From the NCBI GenBank assembly GCA_045661205.1, contig JAZRFE010000044.1, forward strand, positions 1 to 64,000: 64,000 nucleotides of DNA. The letters are read 5' to 3'. Below the pieces are notes generated by a model. That model saw only the letters and a program-made list of their open reading frames with translations, made no database searches and had not been told where the DNA came from. Position 1 is the stretch's first letter; each line of letters begins with the position of its first letter. Shown piece by piece: positions 20,001-27,435 of this stretch. Position numbers and translations under genes: made by a program. The DNA is from HGM04593 sp045661205 (lineage in GTDB: Bacteria; Bacteroidota; Bacteroidia; Bacteroidales; Bacteroidaceae).

Positions 20001-20049
20001 TTGCACAACCACGTCACACATGTGCAATTTTAACAACATCAAAATTGCA
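20001..20049. repeat. Two inverted repeats upstream of the exopolysaccharide promoter
   Basis: TTGCACA (20001-20007) faces TGTGCAA (20021-20027). TGCAATTTT (20023-20031) faces AAAATTGCA (20041-20049). The first pair has the same half-site as the palindrome before the TetR gene at 8144. They lie about 145 nt before the -7 box at 20193. The rest of the 444-bp gap (19913-20356) is AT-rich apart from the terminator, promoter and leader listed separately. Confidence 0.35.
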
Positions 20050-20192
20050 TTATTTCAAAACAAAAAGGTTAAATATCAGTAATTTATACCCAAAAAAATT
20101 ACATGAATAAATAAATACACGATTAACATTTTTTAGACGGAAAAAGTTGAAATAATCATTTAATAATCTTATATATATAAAGAAAATTTCCG

Positions 20193-20200
20193 TACCTTTG
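20193..20200 (+). promoter_or_regulatory. -7 promoter element of the exopolysaccharide operon
   Basis: TACCTTTG is a perfect TAnnTTTG match. No good -33 is visible in the very AT-rich sequence before it. Transcription would begin near 20207 and leave a leader of about 150 nt before upxY. Confidence 0.6.
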
Positions 20201-20356
20201 CACTGCAATAGTAAAGTATCGTGCGAATCTCCGTAAACCAATGGTTTTAAGACGGAGGCAAGGTAAAATTGCTATGGCCTTATTGTATCAGAAAAAAGCC
20301 CCCGGAAATAAATATCTGCGGGGAGGGGAGAATGTGCCCTAAAAGATAAAGAGCAA
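20201..20356 (+). promoter_or_regulatory. Structured 5' leader of the exopolysaccharide operon
   Basis: The leader can fold: CTCCGT (20229-20234) pairs with ACGGAG (20252-20257), enclosing AAACC/GGTTT (20235-20239, 20243-20247). A second stem CCCCG/CGGGG (20300-20304, 20319-20323) follows. Leaders of Bacteroides capsule operons are the sites where UpxY-type antiterminators act, so this is the probable target of the first gene. No U-run terminator was found, so the mechanism is inferred. Confidence 0.4.
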
Positions 20357-20905
20357 ATGGAAAGACAAGACGACAATAAAACATACTGGTATGCGTTGCG
20401 AACATTCTACTGCAAAGAGAAAAGCGTAGCCAAATATCTCGAAAAATACAACATCGAGTATTTCATCCCCAGCATGTACAAAGAGGTTGTCACTCCCGAC
20501 GGAAAAAAGCAAAAACAGCTGGTTCCCGCAGTGCACAACCTGCTGTTTGTAAAAAAGACACTTGACGAAAAAGAGATAAAAAAGGTCATAGACAATTGCC
20601 GACTCGCAATATCGGTAATACAGGACAGGGAAACAAAAAACTATTATAACATCCCCGACGAGCAAATGACGGAGTTGCGTGCAATATGCGACCCCAACTA
20701 CAAAAACACACTGTACGTAGATTCGGCATTCGCCGAAGCACGCAAAGGTGACAAAGTAAAAATAATACGCGGAACATTCAAAGGGCTTACAGGCAAACTC
20801 ACCCGATATAAGAACCGCTCATACGTGGTGGTGACAATAGCCAACTTAGGAGTGATGGTACACGTGCCCAAATGGTACTGCGAGAAACTGAAAGAAGAAG
20901 AGTAA
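20357..20905 (+). CDS. upxY: UpxY-family (NusG-like) transcription antiterminator
   Basis: A locus-specific NusG paralog that keeps RNA polymerase going through its own long polysaccharide operon. The NGN domain starts WYALRTFYCKEKSVAKYLEK, and a KOW-type C-terminal domain carries KGDKVKIIRGTFKGLTGKL. Length is 182 residues, as usual for UpxY. It is the first gene of the locus, the standard position for this family. No UpxZ-like inhibitor gene follows directly. Confidence 0.9.
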   Translation: MERQDDNKTYWYALRTFYCKEKSVAKYLEKYNIEYFIPSMYKEVVTPDGKKQKQLVPAVHNLLFVKKTLDEKEIKKVIDNCRLAISVIQDRETKNYYNIPDEQMTELRAICDPNYKNTLYVDSAFAEARKGDKVKIIRGTFKGLTGKLTRYKNRSYVVVTIANLGVMVHVPKWYCEKLKEEE

Positions 20906-20907
20906 CC

Positions 20908-20939
20908 CCAACAGCCAACAGCCAACAGCCAACAGCCAA
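20908..20939 (+). repeat. 7-bp tandem repeat CCAACAG, four copies plus a partial
   Basis: Four perfect CCAACAG units (20908-20935) and the start of a fifth fill almost the whole 33-bp gap between the upxY stop and the ATG of the next gene. Unit number would set the distance and sequence in front of that start codon. Confidence 0.9.
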
Positions 20940-22858
20940 TGAAATTCAAGATAGATAAAATAGGATTCTTAAGCCCTTACATTGTATGGGCCAGCGACAC
21001 TTTTTTATCCATAGCATCTACAATTTTCATATATCTGCTGTTCTACTACACCTTCGATGTGGCAATAGACACCCGCATGATGCGCAAAGTGATAATCTTC
21101 TCATTTATCACAAGTGCGCTGTGGACATATATATGCAAGACCTATATCGGCATCATACGCCACACCATGATTGGCGAGCTTTCCCGCATATCATACGCCA
21201 TGCTGTTGAAGATGCTCTCGTTCATCATCTTCTACCATTTAACACTCGAATACACAGGAAAGTTCATCTACACGCTGGTGATAACAGACTTTTTGAGTTC
21301 AATATTTTTCCTTATCACCACCCGCATCATCATTGTAAACTTCTATTACATGATGACAAGACATATTGACGAGAAGAAAGAGGATGTTCTCATCTACGGT
21401 ACCACCCAGGCTGCCATAAGCCTTGCAGCACACCTGAGAAGAATTAACAGCAACTACAATGTAAAGGGTTTTGTAACACGTCTGCGCCACAACAAAAAGA
21501 TACAGATTATGGGGCGTCCTGTTTACAAGATAAGCTGCATAGAAGATATAAAGCGACTTAACAAAGAGAAAAACATCACAACGATACTCTTCACAAACAT
21601 CGAAAGTCTAAAGAACAACGAAATAGTAAGCTACTGTCTGAAGTCGAACATCACGATGCGCATGGCCCCCCTTGCCGAGACCAAGAACAGTAACACAGCA
21701 CTGCAAGTGCGTAACATACAAATCGAAGACCTGCTCAACAGAGAAGAGATAGTCATCAACTTCGAGAACATCCAGAAGGAGCTTAATGGCAGCACCATCA
21801 TGGTTACAGGAGCTGCAGGCAGCATAGGAAGCGAGTTGTGCCGTCAGTTGTGCGTGTTCAAACCCGAAAAGCTGGTGCTGCTCGATTTTTCTGAGACAGC
21901 ACTCTACTATATAGACTTGGAGCTTAAGAAAAAACACCCCGAACAGGAGATACACTCCATTATAGTGAACATACGCGACAAACAGCGAGTGGAGAACATG
22001 ATTGAGAGATATCGCCCTGCGGTAATCTTCCACGCGGCAGCCTACAAACACGTGCCACTGATGGAAGAGTTTCCCTGCGAGGCCGTTCGCACAAACATCG
22101 GTGGAACACAAATTTTAGCTGACACAGCAATAAAATACGGAGTCAAGAAATTTATCATGATTTCTACCGACAAAGCCGTGCGCCCGGGAAATGTGATGGG
22201 AGCAAGCAAACTCATTGCCGAAATGTACATTCAGAGCCTGGGAACAGCCATCAAAGAGGGACACATCAAGGGAGAAACCAAGTTTGTGACAACACGATTC
22301 GGCAACGTGCTCGGCAGCAACGGCAGTGTCATTCCCCTGTTCCGCCAGCAGATTGCCAACGGTGGTCCCGTCACCATCACCCACCCCGACATCATACGCT
22401 ACTTCATGACAATACCAGAGGCGTGCCGCCTGGTGCTCGAAGCAGCGTTCATGGGCGAGGGTAACGATGTATTTGTCTTCGACATGGGCGAGCCGGTGAA
22501 GATTCTCGACCTTGCTACGAAAATGATTCGTCTGAGCGGACTGCGCCCGGGAGAAGATATAAAGATAGAGTTCAGCGGACTGCGCCCGGGAGAGAAGCTC
22601 TACGAGGAACTGCTCTACCAAAAGGAGATAACCATACCTACAAAAAACAAAAAGATATTTCACGCGCAAAGCACACGCAAAGAATACAACCAATTAAATG
22701 CACAGATAATCAACCTGCTGGAAGTGGCAAGCACAGGCAGCCGATACCAGATTGTAGAGTGCATGAAAAAGATAAACAGCGAATTCAAGAGCCAGGCATC
22801 AGTCTACGAGCAGATAGACGAAAAGCTGGCCGACAATTGCGGAAGCATTAAACAATAG
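20939..22858 (+). CDS. Membrane-bound UDP-sugar 4,6-dehydratase (CapD/PglF/WbpM type)
   Basis: It converts UDP-GlcNAc to the 4-keto-6-deoxy sugar, the first step to bacillosamine, FucNAc or QuiNAc. Four N-terminal membrane helices (about 10-120) and a CoA-binding-like linker precede the SDR domain with TGAAGSIG (about 289). The usual Tyr-x3-Lys is Met420-x3-Lys424 (MGASK), the Ser-Met-Lys triad known in long PglF/WbpM enzymes. The 639-residue length also fits. Translation may depend on the tandem repeat that fills its upstream region. Its likely partner, the aminotransferase, is at 25423. Confidence 0.88.
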   Translation: MKFKIDKIGFLSPYIVWASDTFLSIASTIFIYLLFYYTFDVAIDTRMMRKVIIFSFITSALWTYICKTYIGIIRHTMIGELSRISYAMLLKMLSFIIFYHLTLEYTGKFIYTLVITDFLSSIFFLITTRIIIVNFYYMMTRHIDEKKEDVLIYGTTQAAISLAAHLRRINSNYNVKGFVTRLRHNKKIQIMGRPVYKISCIEDIKRLNKEKNITTILFTNIESLKNNEIVSYCLKSNITMRMAPLAETKNSNTALQVRNIQIEDLLNREEIVINFENIQKELNGSTIMVTGAAGSIGSELCRQLCVFKPEKLVLLDFSETALYYIDLELKKKHPEQEIHSIIVNIRDKQRVENMIERYRPAVIFHAAAYKHVPLMEEFPCEAVRTNIGGTQILADTAIKYGVKKFIMISTDKAVRPGNVMGASKLIAEMYIQSLGTAIKEGHIKGETKFVTTRFGNVLGSNGSVIPLFRQQIANGGPVTITHPDIIRYFMTIPEACRLVLEAAFMGEGNDVFVFDMGEPVKILDLATKMIRLSGLRPGEDIKIEFSGLRPGEKLYEELLYQKEITIPTKNKKIFHAQSTRKEYNQLNAQIINLLEVASTGSRYQIVECMKKINSEFKSQASVYEQIDEKLADNCGSIKQ

Positions 22859-22911
22859 CACAAAGAAAAAAATATAACAAACAAGATAAAAACCAACTAA
22901 AAGAAAATCGC

Positions 22912-24087
22912 ATGAAAAAAATTATTGGATTTTTTATGATGCTGTTTCTCGTTAGCAGTGTAACAAACGCACAAGACGCGACACTTGCCACCGAGCCAAA
23001 AGCTACAACGGAGACCGTATTTTGGGTAGACTCCACAGCTAACAACGCAAAACTTTTGAACAAAAGTAAATTCAAAGACAACTGGTTCCTTGGAATACAT
23101 GCAGGAACATTCCTCTCATGGGGTAGCGGCACCAACAATGCCGACTTTGTCTCGTTGATTCGTCCCGCAGCAGGTCTCTCATTCGGTAAATGGCTGGCAC
23201 CCGCCGGAGGTTTCCGTTTGCAGGCACTCTATGGTAACAACAGAGGATATGTCAATGAAGTATCTAAAGGCTACTCATGGCACACATTATCGGGTTCTTT
23301 CGACGCGCTCATCAACTTCAGCAACATCTTCTGCGGCTACAGTGAGACACGTCTTTTCAACCTCATCGGAGTGCTTGGCGTAGGTGTCGATCACACGTTC
23401 GGTTTCGACGATAAAGGCTGGAACGAGGGCGAGGCATATTTCAACACAAACAGCACAACCTCAATGACAGTACGCGCCGGTCTCATGGCACAGTTCCGCG
23501 TGCACGAGGCATGGGACCTCAACATCGAGGCAGTTAATACATGGATTGACGACGAGTATGATGGTCAGGTAACAAACAACACCTACGACGGCCACTTGAA
23601 CATTCTCGTAGGCGCAGTGTACCGTTTCAAGAACCACGACAATTCACGACAATTCACTTACGCACGTCGCAGCGTAACAAAATACGACGCGTTGAACGAC
23701 CTTCTCGATAGTCTGCGCGCCGAGAACAAAAAGCCCATCGAGCCCGAAATCATCATCAAGAAAGAGACTGTAAAGAGCAACCACATCCGCACAATCATCA
23801 GCTTCGAGAAAAACGTTTCAAAAATCAACCGTCTGCAAGAAGTGAACGTCTACACAGCAGCACAAGCACTTGCACAGATTGAGGATGGCGACCTTTACAT
23901 CACCATCAACGGAAATGGAGAAGGTATGAATACAGAACTTTTCATGCAACGTGCACAGTCTATCCGCGACATGCTTATAGAGAGCTTCAACGTAGCGGCC
24001 GGCAACATCTTCATCGAGAAGAACCCCGCATTCGTAAACTCACTAGCTCCCGAAAAGGATTGTGTAATTCTCTATGTAAACGAATAA
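22912..24087 (+). CDS. Outer-membrane beta-barrel protein with degenerate OmpA-like C-terminus
   Basis: A 391-residue exported protein with a signal peptide (MKKIIGFFMMLFLVSSVTNA) and a barrel-like first two thirds (FKDNWFLGIHAGTFLSWG, repeated Gly/aromatic strands). The last 100 residues align with the OmpA-like domain of the next gene but lack the NxxLSxxRA core, so peptidoglycan binding is doubtful. The two genes are clearly paralogs: both have a DNWF(L/V)G(I/V)HAG segment at the barrel start. Codon use is biased like a highly expressed gene. Its position between two sugar-nucleotide genes suggests an envelope role linked to the glycan. Confidence 0.75.
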   Translation: MKKIIGFFMMLFLVSSVTNAQDATLATEPKATTETVFWVDSTANNAKLLNKSKFKDNWFLGIHAGTFLSWGSGTNNADFVSLIRPAAGLSFGKWLAPAGGFRLQALYGNNRGYVNEVSKGYSWHTLSGSFDALINFSNIFCGYSETRLFNLIGVLGVGVDHTFGFDDKGWNEGEAYFNTNSTTSMTVRAGLMAQFRVHEAWDLNIEAVNTWIDDEYDGQVTNNTYDGHLNILVGAVYRFKNHDNSRQFTYARRSVTKYDALNDLLDSLRAENKKPIEPEIIIKKETVKSNHIRTIISFEKNVSKINRLQEVNVYTAAQALAQIEDGDLYITINGNGEGMNTELFMQRAQSIRDMLIESFNVAAGNIFIEKNPAFVNSLAPEKDCVILYVNE

Positions 24088-24108
24088 TAACCACATAATA
24101 GAACAAAT

Positions 24109-25338
24109 ATGAAAAGAGTAATCAACATATTGACCATTATACTCTGCACACTGCCTATGTGGGTACAGGCGCAGGACATCAATGTAAAGCCCGACACTAT
24201 ACGCGCCATCAAGAAATACAAAGGAACAGACAACTGGTTCGTGGGAGTGCATGCAGGAGTCAACCACTCAATCTCGGAGAATGCCCGTCACGGCAGTTTC
24301 TGGGACATGACAAAACCCAGCTTCGCAATATCAGCAGGTAAATACTTAAGCCCCGCGCTCGGAGTACGTTTGCAGTTCGGCTACCACCAGCAGCAGAGCC
24401 GCGCCAACGAAGAGGCAATAAAATACAACCCCATGATCAATGGTGACGGTAACTACGGTTTCAACATTTGGTCGGGCTATTTGGACGGACTCTTCAACCT
24501 GAACAATATCTTTGCTCAGTACAACGAGAATACACGTCTCAACTTCATCGGATTCCTCGGTCTCGGTTTCAACTACACAAACAACTTCGACAGCAAGGTG
24601 AAGACATGGAACAACGAGACAACAGCCGAGGGACTTCCCGTCGAGGGACGCTACAAAATCTACACCGACGATGCAGCATACTTCTCGGGACGTGTAGGTC
24701 TTATGGCAAGCTATCATCTGAACAAAACTCTCGACCTCTCACTCGAAGGTACAATGAACATCGTTGACGACGGCTACAACGGAAACCGCTACGACAACCG
24801 CTACGATGCATATATATCTGCAATGTTGGGACTTACCTACCACTTCAAAGACCAATACGACGACCATCGTTTCCGCTATGTAGAAGTTAGCGATGCCGAC
24901 GTCATTGCCAAACTCAACGACCTGATTGCCGAGGAGAGAGCAGTTGTTCGCGAGCCCGAAAAGGTTGTGAAGGTAGAGAAAGAGGTATTCCGCAGCGAAA
25001 TTCTTAACATGACCGTGTCGTTCATCATCGACAAGTACAACATCACAGCAATACAGAAGAACAACGTTGCTGAAGTTGCTAAATATCTCGAGGAGCATCC
25101 CGAGGTGAACATCGTTGTAACAGGTTACGCCGACGTACAGACAGCCTACCCTGCCTACAACCTCAAGCTTTCGGAGCGTCGTGCAAAATCGGTCTTCAAC
25201 TGCTTGGTTAATGAGTTTGGCGTATCACCCGACCGTCTGCGCATCGACTTCAAGGGCGACACCATCCAGCCCTATAAGATGAAAAACGAATGGAACCGTG
25301 TAGTAATCTTCATGACAGAACCCAGAAACGAAAAATAA
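24109..25338 (+). CDS. OmpA-family outer-membrane protein
   Basis: A paralog of the preceding gene, 409 residues, 21 nt downstream. Signal peptide (about 1-22), a beta-barrel domain, then a complete OmpA-like periplasmic domain. It includes VVTGYADVQT and LKLSERRAKSVFNCLV, the helix that binds diaminopimelate in peptidoglycan. It should tether the outer membrane to the wall. A long hairpin follows, suggesting the pair is partly insulated from the aminotransferase gene. Confidence 0.82.
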   Translation: MKRVINILTIILCTLPMWVQAQDINVKPDTIRAIKKYKGTDNWFVGVHAGVNHSISENARHGSFWDMTKPSFAISAGKYLSPALGVRLQFGYHQQQSRANEEAIKYNPMINGDGNYGFNIWSGYLDGLFNLNNIFAQYNENTRLNFIGFLGLGFNYTNNFDSKVKTWNNETTAEGLPVEGRYKIYTDDAAYFSGRVGLMASYHLNKTLDLSLEGTMNIVDDGYNGNRYDNRYDAYISAMLGLTYHFKDQYDDHRFRYVEVSDADVIAKLNDLIAEERAVVREPEKVVKVEKEVFRSEILNMTVSFIIDKYNITAIQKNNVAEVAKYLEEHPEVNIVVTGYADVQTAYPAYNLKLSERRAKSVFNCLVNEFGVSPDRLRIDFKGDTIQPYKMKNEWNRVVIFMTEPRNEK

Positions 25339-25346
25339 TTACATGC

Positions 25347-25386
25347 TTTAGAATAACTGTTGGTCGAGACCAACAGTTATTCTAAA
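25347..25386 (+). terminator. Perfect 18-bp hairpin after the OmpA pair
   Basis: Arms 25347-25364 and 25369-25386 are perfectly complementary with a CGAG loop. No T-run follows, so it may act as a partial terminator, a processing site or 3' end protection rather than a full stop, which the operon downstream would need to avoid. Confidence 0.6.
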
Positions 25387-25422
25387 ATATACTTCCCAAG
25401 TAAAAACACAAAAAAAACGACG

Positions 25423-26562
25423 ATGAGCAAAATATGGTTATCACTGGCTCACATGGGCGGAGCGGAACAGCAATACATACGCGAAGCCTTTGATACCAAC
25501 TGGGTTACACCGTTAGGCCCTAACGTCGACGGCTTTGAGAACGACATAAAGGAATGGCTCATACGTCAAGGAGGAGAAGAAAAATTCATCACTGCGTTAG
25601 CCTCGGGCACCTCGGCAATACACCTTGCACTGGTGCTAATGGGCATAGGTAAAGGCGACGAGGTTATATGCCAGAGCTTCACCTTTGCAGCATCGGCCAA
25701 CCCCATCTGCTACGTGGGTGCCACACCGATACTCATCGACAGTGAGCCGGGCACATGGAACCTGAGCCCCGAACTGCTAGAAGAGGCCATTGCAGACCGC
25801 AAGAAAAAGAGTGGCAAACTGCCACGCGCCATCATTGTCGTACATCTGTACGGCATTCCCGCACGCATGAACGAGATACTTGCCATTGCCAATCGTTACG
25901 GCATTCCCGTCATCGAAGATGCAGCCGAAGCAATGGGCAGCATATACGACGGCAAGCCCTGTGGCACACTTGGCAACTACGGAATATTCTCGTTCAACGG
26001 CAACAAAATGATAACCACCTCGGGAGGAGGAGCGCTTATATGTAACAGCAAGAGCGACAGCGACAAAGCAAAATTCTATGCTACACAGGCACGCGAACCA
26101 TTCCCCCACTATCAACACGAAAAGATAGGATATAACTATCGCATGAGTAATATCTCGGCAGGCATCGGTCGCGGTCAGATGCAGACCCTCGACTACCACA
26201 TCGAACGACGCCGCGCCATACACAGCATGTACACCGAAAAACTGAGGAACATCCCAGGAATTACAGTGAAAGAGCCACAAAGCGATGCACCCATGAAAGC
26301 AAACTTCTGGCTCACATGCATAGAAATTGACAGCACAATAACAGGAAAAACACGCGACGAGATTGCAGCACAGCTTGCCGCGGCCGACATTGAGAGCCGC
26401 CCGCTGTGGAAACCCATGCACATGCAACCCGTCTTTGCCCAAGCACCCGCCTACACCAACGGCATCTCCCAAGCCGCCTTCGAGTGTGGCCTGTGCATAC
26501 CCTCGGGCCCCATGGTTACCGACGAAAACATCGACTACATCGTGGAGCAACTGACTAAATAA
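25423..26562 (+). CDS. DegT/DnrJ/EryC1/StrS-family PLP aminotransferase (PglE-like)
   Basis: It transfers an amino group to a keto-sugar nucleotide. The product starts MSKIWLSLAHMGGAEQQYI; the frame is open for 21 more codons upstream but those run through the hairpin, so the ATG at 25423 is used (379 residues, normal). Family features: SGTSAIHLAL, the PLP aspartate region IPVIEDAAEAMGS, and the Schiff-base lysine K195 in SFNGNK. With the 4,6-dehydratase upstream and the PglD/PglC-like genes near 58-59 kb it would make a 4-amino-4,6-dideoxy sugar. The substrate is inferred from context. Confidence 0.88.
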   Translation: MSKIWLSLAHMGGAEQQYIREAFDTNWVTPLGPNVDGFENDIKEWLIRQGGEEKFITALASGTSAIHLALVLMGIGKGDEVICQSFTFAASANPICYVGATPILIDSEPGTWNLSPELLEEAIADRKKKSGKLPRAIIVVHLYGIPARMNEILAIANRYGIPVIEDAAEAMGSIYDGKPCGTLGNYGIFSFNGNKMITTSGGGALICNSKSDSDKAKFYATQAREPFPHYQHEKIGYNYRMSNISAGIGRGQMQTLDYHIERRRAIHSMYTEKLRNIPGITVKEPQSDAPMKANFWLTCIEIDSTITGKTRDEIAAQLAAADIESRPLWKPMHMQPVFAQAPAYTNGISQAAFECGLCIPSGPMVTDENIDYIVEQLTK

Positions 26563-26589
26563 AGGAAACAACAAAAACAGCATATAAAC

Positions 26590-27399
26590 ATGAATATAAA
26601 AAGAATAGCACAATTACTTACAATAGCCGCAATAGCCATGTTCAGCTCGTGTGCATCGCGCAAGGACTACATCTACCTGCAAGACATGAACGAATTGCAA
26701 GAGTACCCTGTGATACAAAAATACGAGGCCATCATCCACCGCGACGACAAACTGAACATTACGGTAAACAGCAAAAACCCCGAGCTTGCACTACCCTTCA
26801 ATATCGACGGAGGCTCGTACAGCGTGGGAGAGAACGGCGAGATACGCAGCACCGCTGCGCCAGTAAACAGCAAAGAGCCTCAAGGCTATCTTGTAGACGT
26901 GAAGGGCGACATCGACTTCCCCGTACTTGGCAAGCTGCACGTCGAAGGACTCACACGCGCACAGCTCACATCGCTCATCAAAAAGAGACTCATTGAAGAC
27001 GGACACATTGCCGACCCCATAGTAACGGTAAACTTCATGAACTTTAAGTTCTCGGTGTTGGGCGAAGTAAACGGCGTTGGAACATACGAAATCACCGGCG
27101 ACCGCATCACGCTGCTCGAAGCTATTGCAATGGCAGGTGACCTGCGTTCTACTGCCCGCCTCGACCGCATCGGCGTCATCAGAGAGTATGGCAACAAACG
27201 CCGCATATTGTTCCACGACATACGCTCGAAAGATATATTCCTGTCGCCCTGCTACTATCTGCAACAGAACGACATTGTATATGTTGAGCCTACAAGACAG
27301 AAGGCCGACGAGCATGACCAGCGCAAGTTGAGCCGCATACAAACACTGCTCTCTTTCATCACTTCACTGACCTCGATAATACTTATCGCAACCAACTAA
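26590..27399 (+). CDS. wza: Wza-like polysaccharide export lipoprotein (OPX family)
   Basis: A component of the outer-membrane polysaccharide pore. Lipobox SSC with Cys21, then a Poly_export domain (YEAIIHRDDKLNITVNS) and an SLBB-like part (FSVLGEVNGVGTYEITG). At 269 residues it is shorter than E. coli Wza. A hydrophobic C-terminal stretch (FITSLTSIILIA) may replace the amphipathic outer-membrane helix. It sits directly before the Wzc-like kinase, the standard order. Confidence 0.88.
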   Translation: MNIKRIAQLLTIAAIAMFSSCASRKDYIYLQDMNELQEYPVIQKYEAIIHRDDKLNITVNSKNPELALPFNIDGGSYSVGENGEIRSTAAPVNSKEPQGYLVDVKGDIDFPVLGKLHVEGLTRAQLTSLIKKRLIEDGHIADPIVTVNFMNFKFSVLGEVNGVGTYEITGDRITLLEAIAMAGDLRSTARLDRIGVIREYGNKRRILFHDIRSKDIFLSPCYYLQQNDIVYVEPTRQKADEHDQRKLSRIQTLLSFITSLTSIILIATN

Positions 27400-27435
27400 A
27401 ACCGACACAAACAACAAACCCAATAGAGACGTAAA

